Source: Aquilaria yunnanensis (taxonomy: Eukaryota; Streptophyta; Magnoliopsida; Malvales; Thymelaeaceae). Taken from it: DNA of 64,000 nt. Shown here one piece after another: positions 54,976-64,000 of the stretch (positions are counted from its first letter, which is position 1; each line of letters starts with the position of its first letter). Location of the stretch: the NCBI GenBank assembly GCA_039654915.1, contig CM077595.1:50003501-50067500 (forward strand). The letters are read 5' to 3'. A program made the position numbers and the translations under genes. Below the pieces are notes generated by a model. The model saw only the letters and a list, made by a program, of their open reading frames with translations. It had not been told where the DNA came from and searched no databases.

Positions 54976-55823
54976 ACGCAATGTCATGCCTGTGACTTTT
55001 ACAGGCCATGGGCTGTGTTGATGATATGCGTGAGATGCACATAAATTGTGTATATGAATGTTCCAAGTTATGGACATGGAGAAGGAAACAAGAAGAAGAA
55101 TAAACACTCATTGGAAGTCCTAAGGGATACAGAGGGCATTCTAATGGAACATGTGAGGACAATGCTGCATTCTTGAGCCAAGAAAGGCTCAAGACATGTC
55201 CTAAAATACACTGGGATATGAGGACTCAAAATTTGGGGAAATTGAGCCTAAAAATTTAAGAGCAGTAGGGGAGCACCAAGGACAGGCACTAAGTGACTCT
55301 TGGGCACACCCTTGAATGCACCTATGTACATTTTGAGGCCTTAAAGCCAAAGGCATTGAGAGGACTTGTATAAGGCTAATACATGACATTAAATTATGAA
55401 TAAAGGCTACAAGGTAAGCCGAGGAAAATGTTCAAAACACATGGAAGCCATGGATAGCATTTAAGGGTACGCTAAAGAGCTCTAGAATGCACTTAAAGTG
55501 CACCTATATTGAAATTAAAGCTAAAGGGCCTAAATGGTTGAACTAATGCGCAAAATGATTTGAACAACTTGGAGGAATTTAAGCCAAGGACTAGTCAAAG
55601 TCCTTGGCCAACAAGGCAATTCGGTCAAATTGTTGAACCAGTTGACTAAGCTTTGAGTTAAGATAGCTTCTTGGCTATTTCTTGTTGTAATTCTGACCAC
55701 TACAACCTTGCCAAATCTCTAGCAAAGCATACCAACACAACTGAGAAGAAACTTGAGCTAAACATGGAAGAGGCCAAGCATGAAGGCTTTCGAGTGAACT
55801 CATGGTGGCACCCATGATACATG
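54976..55823. other. Unassigned region before the copia element
   Basis: I see no gene, repeat boundary or known domain. It may be decayed internal sequence of the chromovirus whose RNase H precedes it. Confidence 0.4.
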
Positions 55824-57238
55824 TGTTAGTATTGTGCCCAAAAAGCCAATCATGAGATGATTGTATTTTGCACATTGAGTCATGATATTTTATTGAGGCA
55901 TTAATCCAGCAATTTTGTTTGTTGTTTTGTTTCTGCGTAACGTAATAAACATAATTGTAACCCTAGAATAATGATATTCTTAAATGTCCCTAGTCTAGTA
56001 TTATTGTGGAGCGGGTTGCAATAATACATAATGACTAGCATATGTGGAGACTAATATGAGATATGTAGTCTACATATGGGTACAAGTTGGAGAACTTGTG
56101 TACTGGACCGACCCACCATGAGAACACTTCATGGATCGTTATATGAGTGTCATAAGTGATTCTCATAGTGATCATGGTATATGTAGTCCTTCGACCTAAG
56201 ATCATCAAGGTTCCCTACATGTGAGTCACATACTTTGATACTTTCCTTTGTTGCTCGTAACTGAGTGAACTTGAAGGAGGTCATTGGGTATGTCACATAT
56301 CATGCGGAGGGATTTGTATGATCAAGATGGGATTTGTCCCTCCTATGTAACGGGAGTGATATCTTTGGGCCCCTTGATAGAGTAAGACTTAGAAAATGCA
56401 TGGCCATGCTCCGATGAGTTGATATATGATATCAATGTCGTCAGTTTAATTTGGTCTACTCGGTAATCAAGAAACCGAAGATTGGGCTATACGAGAGTGA
56501 CACATTCCATGTCTTGTGCTTAGTCTTGATATCTTGGACAAAGGGACAATGGCATATATCGGTGATGATCATAAAGGTTTAGTCGATTCACCGACAATCT
56601 TGTCACTTGGGTAGCAATGATGTGTTGCTAGACACCGCTCATTGCTTATGATCATAAATGTGATTTATGATCATTGCCAACATGGCAAGAGCCTATTGGG
56701 TCGCACACGTAGAGCTATTTGGATCATTAGAGTGCATGGGCTAATTATTTGGGTTATGGTTTCACTTTAATTTCGTATTAATAATGGGCCAAGGAGTTGA
56801 GCCATTATTAAGCCCGAAATTAAATCCTAATTGGATTAGGGCTTTGAAACCCATTAGGCCTGGAAGTTGAGTCTCACTATAAATACAACTTTTAAGTGAG
56901 AAATTCGTAGGTCTCCTTGCCCTAGCCTCCCAAAAGGACAGCCACACTCTTCTCTTGCAATTCCTTGGAGGACGCAAGCTAGCACTGCGAGCGCAAGAGA
57001 AACGCATCTGCCGGGACGTGGTGGAAGCGTGGTGATCCCGAGAAGCTCGTGTGGATACCATAGAGAGCCTGAACACGTCAACTGTTCAGGTTTTGTGATT
57101 CGACTCTACAGTTGAGTGAGAGATCTCAACCGAAAATTAGGTATGAAATTTTCGAACACCCGGTTTACCCCGTTTCACTTGGATCCTGGAGGGTTTCGGT
57201 TAAATTCCGCTGCGCTGTTTGGCTCCCGAAACCCAACA
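55824..57238 (+). repeat. 5' LTR of copia element G
   Basis: 1415 bp, TGTTAGTATTGTGCCC to GAAACCCAACA. TATA box TATAAATA at 56878-56885; 11-bp inverted repeat at 56649-56673. Confidence 0.96.
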
Positions 57239-57239
57239 G

Positions 57240-57252
57240 TGGTATCAGAGCT
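57240..57252 (+). other. Primer-binding site of G
   Basis: TGGTATCAGAGCT, complementary to the 3' end of initiator tRNA-Met, one base after the LTR. Confidence 0.95.
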
Positions 57253-58764
57253 ACTGGTGAAACCCTAAATCGGGATTGAGTGTTGAATCGCATGATGCTA
57301 TGTCTTCGATTGGTTTTCGGCCATGATTAATTAGATTGATTCATGATGCATGAAACCGGAATTCGTAATGAACATATGAGATATATGAAGAAACAACACA
57401 AATTGGTTAATGAGATTAACCCGAAATTGATAGGTATGAGATACCTATATGGATTAGGATTCTTGCAATAGTTGCAAAAACCCTAGGTTTGTTCGGATTC
57501 GGCCTGTTCGGGCACCGAAAGTAAGGTATTTTTGGTGGCTCGAATGGAGGAGTCTCGGGTGCCTACTTTCTTGAAATAGAAGATTTCGGGCTAAGCAATT
57601 GTAAGACAATTTTTTGCGCCGGGGGGCGCTGCCCCCCACGCCCCCCGTAAGGGCGGCTCCCCTTGACCCCGTCCGCTGACCGGTCAGCGGAACCACCGCC
57701 CGCTGACCGGCCAGCGGGACCGCCGTATGCGAAGCGCCACATAAATAAAAACTGGTTAATCAACACGCGAAAATTGGCATGCATCTTTGTTGAATGAGAT
57801 TTGACATGATATGCTGATTAGTGTTTGAAGCATGGTGCATGGTTATAGCCCTTGATTGGTTGTACTTGTAAATACGGCCTGCGAGTCGTGCCTTTTCTTA
57901 TCACTCTCATTGTACATTCTCTTCTCACCTTACTCCCCTCGAATGTAACTCGAGGTTTCTATTATTGATGTAATGGTGCATTATGGGATCGTCCAAGGTG
58001 GTATGTCCAAGGAGGTGACAACAAAAGGGCAGCCAAGAAAGGAAGAGAAGGAGCTTGTGAAGACTCTTTTCTTTTCTTAGGCTTTTATGATATTCTCATT
58101 GGCTTGAGAATATCGCATAGTTTGGGCTATAACCATGTCACGTTTATTTCTTGTAAGCATGAGATGCATGTTTTATATTTGTATGTGATGCATGTATAAA
58201 ACAACCGGAGATAACAAATTGGTGAGATCAAAAGAAAAATCCCTCAAACAAATATTAAGTCATTAAATGTGATGCCTTCCAAATGTTGGCACTCGTCAAG
58301 ACTTTGATCAACATTAGGTGGGTTTGCCAAAGCAAAGCACCTATGTTCATCTTGGTAAGGCGCGATGGGATAATAGTGATATCCAAACTGCTAACTTTGG
58401 GTTCGACTTAACTAAGTCATCCTAATAGGATTAGGGACTTAGAGGCATAGAGTTGGGCTTAAGTTCATGAGATGAGCTTGGACAAGTGTTGTTCACCCAA
58501 CTATCCAAGAGTTGCATAAGATGCAATTGGCAATGAGTTGCCTACCTAAATAGCTGTAACTTGAGAGAAAAGCCAAAGCTGACTCAGGTTGTGGTCAAAT
58601 ATGGATCTTGGCCCGCTAGAATACCTTAGCGCCGAGGTGTTCCGAAATAATATCGAGGGTTATTATTTTGAGGAAAATAGTGGGAGTATCATTTAATAAA
58701 AGTCCTTATTAAATGAATTAAAATACATGACTCTTACACTGCATATTTACTGTTGTAGATAACC
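57253..58764 (+). promoter_or_regulatory. Long leader of G with GC-rich palindromes
   Basis: No coding frame supported. A GC-rich patch at about 57615-57725 stands out from AT-rich surroundings. It contains the perfect 18-bp palindrome CCGCTGACCGGTCAGCGG (57673-57690) and a near-palindrome CCCGCTGACCGGCCAGCGGG (57699-57718). Candidate dimerisation or packaging signal, by position. Confidence 0.6.
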
Positions 58765-61700
58765 ATGGCACAAAACACATCGACACTTTCATTGCGATCG
58801 ATCCTTGAGAAGGAAAAACTGAATGGGACCAACTTTCTCAAATGGTACCGAAACTTGAGGATAGTCCTCAAACAAGAGAGAAAGGGATATGTCCTAGAGC
58901 AGCCCATTCCGAATGAGCCTGCTGCCACTGCTCCAAGAGCTGAAAGGGATGCTCACAAGAGGCATTCTGATGATGCTTTGGATGTTGCATGCCTCATGCT
59001 TATTACCATGGAATCTGAGCTTCAGAAGCAACATGAGAACATGGGGGCGTTCGATATGATCGAACATCTCAAAATGCTTTTCCAAGAGCAAGCTAGGCAT
59101 GAGAGGTTTGAGACCTCTAAGGCATTGTTTCAGTGCAAGATGTCTGAGGGAAGTCCCGTGGGTCCTCATGTGCTCAAGATGATTGGGTACATTGAGAATC
59201 TTGAGAATTTGGGATTTGCTCTTCAGAAAGAGTTGGCTATCGATGTAGTCTTGCAATCGTTGCCTGAAAGCTACAGTCAGTTCGTCATGAACTATAACAT
59301 GAATGACCTAGACAAGTCCCTTCCTGAATTGCTCAACATGTTGAGAACTGCTGAGCAAAACCTTAAGAAGGCTAAGCCCATTTTGATGGTTCAAAAGGGC
59401 AAGGAAAAGGGAAAAGCCAACAAGAAGAAGGATAAAGCTAATGGAAAGTCCAATGCTAGTTCTTCTTCAGCTGCACTGAAACCAAAGGGTGGTGTGGCAA
59501 AGGAAGGGGAGTGCTTCCATTGTAAGCAACCTGGACACTGGAAGCGCAACTGCAAGCTCTATCTTGAAGAACTTGCTAAGGAAAAGGGAAGTAAGACTTC
59601 CACTTCAGGTATTTTTGTTATAGAGGCTAACTTTTCTACTTCCTCATCTTGGGTATTGGATACTGGATGTGGATCTCACATTTGTGCAAATGTGCAGGAT
59701 CTAAGTAGAAGTAGAAGATTGGCCCGAGGTGAAGTGGACCTACGTGTTGGAAATGGAGCAAGGGTTGCTGCCTTAGCCGTAGGGACTTATGTTCTCACTT
59801 TACCTAGTGGATTAGTTTTAGAATTAGACAACTGCTACTTTGTGCCTACTATTAGTAGAAATTTGATTTCTGTTTCTTGTTTGGACAAGAAAGGTTTTTC
59901 ATTTATAATAAAGGACAAATGTTGTTCTATTTATTTGAATGAAATCTTTTATGGTAGTGCTCAACTTAGCAATGGGTTGTATGTTCTAGACCTTGAAGAT
60001 CCAATCTATAATGTGAATACCAAGAAGGTCAGATTAAATGATTCAAACTTGACCTATCTCTGGCACTGTCGCTTGGGCCATATAAATGAGACCCGCATAT
60101 CCAAGCTCCATAAGGATGGACTCTTGGACTCATTTGATTTTGAATCATATGAGACATGTGAGTCATGTTTGTTGGGCAAGATGACCAAAGCCCCATTCAC
60201 AGGGCAAAGTGAAAGGGCTAATGGCTTACTAGGACTCATACATAGTGATGTATGTGGCCCTATGTCTACACAAGCTAGAGGAGGTTCCCAATACTTCATT
60301 ACTTTCACTGATGACTTCAGCAGATATGGCTATGTATATCTTATGAGACATAAGTCAGAATCCTTTGAAAAGTTCAAAGAATTCAAGAATGAAGTAGAGA
60401 ATCAACTCGGGAAGAGTATCAAAGTGCTTCGATCAGATTGAGGTGGAGAGTACTTGGATCGAGAATTCCTTGACTATCTGAAGGAGTGTGGTATAGTATC
60501 ACAACTCACTCCACCAGGTACACCTCAATGGAATGGTGTTTCTGAAAGGAGAAATCGAACTCTGTTAGACATGGTTCGCTCCATGATGAGTCAAGCTGAC
60601 CTTCCAAACTCCTTTTGGGGACATGCTCTAGAAACAGCCGCTTTTACACTAAACCGAGTTCCATCTAAATCGGTTCAAAAGACACCATATGAGATATGGA
60701 GTGGGAGGCGTCCCAATTTGTCTTTTATGAAGATTTGGGGCTGTGACGCTTATGTAAAACGTCAATCCTCTAACAAACTAGGGCCCAAATCTCAAAAATG
60801 TCTTTTTGTTGGGTATCCCAAAGAAACAAAGGGTTACTATTTCTACAATCCCTCTGAGCAAAAAGTGTTTGTTGCTCGAACTGGTGTCTTTTTGGAGAAA
60901 GAGTTTATCTCTAAAGGAACTAGTGGGAGGAAAGTAGAACTTGAAGAAATTCAAGAACAACAAGAAGACATCGAACCTGAAATGGAACCTGAACAGACAC
61001 CACAAGATGTTGTGGTTCAAGAGTCTGTTCCTGTAGCACAAAGCCCACGTAGGACTGGTAGGATTCGGCGTGAGCCCGAGAGATATGGATTTCTCGTGAC
61101 TCACACCGGTGATGTGATGCTCATGGATCAAGATGAGCCCACAACCTACCAACAAGCTATGTCGGGGCCTGACTCTGAGAAGTGGCTAATGGCCATGAAA
61201 TCCGAGATGGAATCCATGTATGAAAACCAAGTATGGACTTTGGTTGACCCACCTGAAGGGGTAAAACCCATAGGGTGCAAATGGGTTTTCAAGAAGAAAA
61301 CTGACATGGATGGTAATGTGATTACCTTTAAGGGACGATTGGTCGCAAAAGGTTTCAAGCAAATTCATGGTATTGACTATGATGAAACTTTTTCACCAGT
61401 TGCTATGCTTAAATCCATCCGAATTTTGTTTGCTATTGCTGCATACTATGATTATGAGATATGGCAAATGGATGTCAAAACTGCATTCCTAAATGGAAAG
61501 CTACTTGAGGATATGTACATGACACAACCTGAGGGTTTTGTCACTCCTGGGAATGCCAATAAAGTGTGCAAATTGCAAAGGTCCATTTATGGACTGAAGC
61601 AAGCTTCTCGAAGTTGGAATCTTCGTTTTGATGATGCAATCAAAGAGTTTGGTTTTATCAAAAATGAAGATGAACCTTGTGTCTACAAGAAGGTTAGTGG

Positions 61701-62736
61701 GAACGCTATTGTCTTCTTGGTGTTGTATGTAGATGACATACTACTCATCGGGAATGACATTCCTGAGCTACAGTCTGTGAAGACTTGGCTAAGGAAATGT
61801 TTCTCTATGAAGGACTTGGGTGAAGCAGCCTATGTGTTAGGCATCAGGATCTATAGAGATAGATCTAGAAAGCTTCTTGGCCTAAGTCAAAGTACATATA
61901 TTGACAAGGTGCTAAAGAGGTTTAGCATGCAAGATTCCAAGAAAGGATTCTTGCCCATGTCACATGGTATCACTCTTTCTAGATCTCAGTGTCCGAGTAC
62001 AACCGAGGAGAGAGAGCGCATGAGTAAGATTCCATATGCCTCAGCAATTGGATCTATCATGTATGCCATGATATGTACTCGTCCCGATGTCTCATATGCT
62101 TTGAGCATGACGAGTAGGTACCAATCGAACCCCGGTGAAAGTCACTGGACAGCTGTTAAGAACATCCTTAAGTACTTACGAAGGACTAAGGATGCATTCT
62201 TGGTCTTTGGAGGTGAAGATGAGCTCGTTGTAAGGGGTTACACCGATGCAAGCTTCCAATCCGATAAGGATGATTTTAGATCGCAATCTGGTTATGTGTT
62301 TTGTATTGGTGGTGGTGCTGTAAGCTGGAAGAGTTCAAAGCAAGAGACAGTAGCTGACTCTACAACAGAATCTGAGTACATTGCCGCCTCTGATGCTGCG
62401 AAGGAGGCAGTTTGGATCAAGAAGTTCATCACTGAACTTGGAGTGGTTCCAAGCATTGTTGACCCGATAGAGCTCTATTGTGACAACAATGGAGCAATCG
62501 CACAGGCTAAGGAACCTCGATCTCACCAGCGATCCAAACACATACTCCGACGCTATCATCTCATCAGGGAGATCATCGAGAGGGGTGATGTAAGGATATG
62601 CAGGACTTCGACAGACAGCAACATTGCTGATCCACTGACAAAGCCCCTTACGCAGCAGAAGCATGATAGCCATTCTAGGTCCATCGGTATTAGATACATG
62701 GATGATTGGCTTTTAGTGCAAGTGGGAGATTGTTAG
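58765..62736 (+). pseudogene. gag-pol: Gag-pol polyprotein of copia element G, one nonsense codon
   Basis: One frame of 1323 codons before the stop. Residues 1-215 are copia gag; zinc knuckle CFHCKQPGHWKRNC at 250-263; protease DTG at 299; pre-integrase HHCC region about 433-480; integrase DDE with Asp495, Asp558 and Glu594 (35 residues between the last two); RT about 760-1010 with YVDD at 988-991; RNase H from about 1155 with Asp1161. TGA at 60439-60441 (codon 559, right after the second catalytic Asp) replaces an Arg codon and is the only break. The stop TAG 62734-62736 lies inside the 3' LTR. Translation starting at 60454 would lack gag, protease and part of integrase. Confidence 0.96.
62718..62730 (+). 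other. Polypurine tract of G
   Basis: CAAGTGGGAGAT directly before the 3' LTR, overlapping the last codons of pol. Confidence 0.85.
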
Positions 62737-64000
62737 TATTGTGCCCAAAAAGCCAATCATGAGATGATTGTATTTTGCACATTGAGTCATGATATTTTAT
62801 TGAGGCATTAATCCAGCAATTTTGTTTGTTGTTTTGTTTCTGCGTAACGTAATAAACATAATTGTAACCCTAGAATAATGATATTCTTAAATGTCCCTAG
62901 TCTAGTATTATTGTGGAGCGGGTTGCAATAATACATAATGACTAGCATATGTGGAGACTAATATGAGATATGTAGTCTACATATGGGTACAAGTTGGAGA
63001 ACTTGTGTACTGGACCGACCCACCATGAGAACACTTCATGGATCGTTATATGAGTGTCATAAGTGATTCTCATAGTGATCATGGTATATGTAGTCCTTCG
63101 ACCTAAGATCATCAAGGTTCCCTACATGTGAGTCACATACTTTGATACTTTCCTTTGTTGCTCGTAACTGAGTGAACTTGAAGGAGGTCATTGGGTATGT
63201 CACATATCATGCGGAGGGATTTGTATGATCAAGATGGGATTTGTCCCTCCTATGTAACGGGAGTGATATCTTTGGGCCCCTTGATAGAGTAAGACTTAGA
63301 AAATGCATGGCCATGCTCCGATGAGTTGATATATGATATCAATGTCGTCAGTTTAATTTGGTCTACTCGGTAATCAAGAAACCGAAGATTGGGCTATACG
63401 AGAGTGACACATTCCATGTCTTGTGCTTAGTCTTGATATCTTGGACAAAGGGACAATGGCATATATCGGTGATGATCATAAAGGTTTAGTCGATTCACCG
63501 ACAATCTTGTCACTTGGGTAGCAATGATGTGTTGCTAGACACCGCTCATTGCTTATGATCATAAATGTGATTTATGATCATTGCCAACATGGCAAGAGCC
63601 TATTGGGTCGCACACGTAGAGCTATTTGGATCATTAGAGTGCATGGGCTAATTATTTGGGTTATGGTTTCACTTTAATTTCGTATTAATAATGGGCCAAG
63701 GAGTTGAGCCATTATTAAGCCCGAAATTAAATCCTAATTGGATTAGGGCTTTGAAACCCATTAGGCCTGGAAGTTGAGTCTCACTATAAATACAACTTTT
63801 AAGTGAGAAATTCGTAGGTCTCCTTGCCCTAGCCTCCCAAAAGGACAGCCACACTCTTCTCTTGCAATTCCTTGGAGGACGCAAGCTAGCACTGCGAGCG
63901 CAAGAGAAACGCATCTGCCGGGACGTGGTGGAAGCGTGGTGATCCCGAGAGGCTCGTGTGGATACCATAGAGAGCCTGAACACGTCAACTGTTCAGGTTT
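62731..64000 (+). repeat. 3' LTR of G, cut by the window end
   Basis: First 1270 bp of the LTR, TATA box at 63785-63792 and inverted repeat at 63556-63580. One difference to the 5' LTR noticed (AAGCTCG against AGGCTCG near 63949). Confidence 0.95.

Larger units (their letters stand above)
55824..64000 (+). mobile_element. Ty1/copia element G, almost complete
   Basis: 5' LTR, initiator-tRNA-Met primer site, 1.5-kb leader, single gag-pol frame, polypurine tract and the first 1270 bp of the 3' LTR (cut by the window end). I see about one difference between the visible LTR parts, so insertion is very recent. The RT and RNase H sequence resembles the Angela/Tork group by memory of motifs. One nonsense codon in integrase. 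Confidence 0.95.

Noticed and set aside
57600..57725. CpG island or host gene promoter
   Set aside because: It lies inside the copia leader between primer site and gag, so belongs to the element.

Overview
The window is plant nuclear DNA made almost entirely of nested LTR retrotransposons. I see no host protein-coding gene, no rRNA or tRNA gene and no CRISPR array. The organism is inferred to be an angiosperm with a retrotransposon-rich genome. The grounds are Ty3/gypsy elements of Tat type (extra RNase H before integrase, no chromodomain, an antisense ORF after pol), Tekay/Del-like LTRs, Ty1/copia elements with an initiator-tRNA-Met primer site, and many CGA-to-TGA nonsense mutations as expected of methylated repeats.

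Layout, left to right. 1-5177: 3' part of Tat element A (integrase, antisense gene, 3' LTR). 5208-6623: copia solo LTR. 6726-26121: Tat element B, old and degenerate, carrying a 3.6-kb Tekay-like solo LTR (9226-12820, duplication GCCCG) in its protease-RT linker and a complete minus-strand gag-only element D (17064-22547, duplication CCTCC) in its antisense gene. 26122-27913: inverted Tat fragment E. 27914-28033: copia LTR fragment. 28034-37551: inverted Tat element F, pol mostly deleted, antisense gene kept, with Tekay-like LTRs inserted in both LTR copies (28495-30904 and 37552-38739). 38740-49455: Tat element C, the youngest Tat copy, with a truncated 3' LTR. 49456-53638: two 1.7-kb direct repeats. 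53639-54573: inverted Tekay-like LTR fragment. 54628-54975: fossil chromovirus RT/RNase H. 55824-64000: very young copia element G with one nonsense codon.

The most interesting system is the antisense gene of the Tat elements. All five copies (A, B, C, E, F) share one architecture: their own TATA box and often a G-box, then four exons and three small GT-AG introns at the same positions. Exon 3 is exactly 260 nt in all five, and exon 2 differs only by multiples of three. The gene converges on gag-pol across a short spacer in which a covarying RNA hairpin recurs. Because the introns are antisense to the genomic RNA they would survive retrotransposition. Other notable signals are gag frames that open inside the LTR and read through the primer-binding site (B, C, F), a gag-only element with an open 591-codon frame, a series of hairpins with constant loop and changing stems in a Tekay-like LTR, and paired palindromes in the copia leader.
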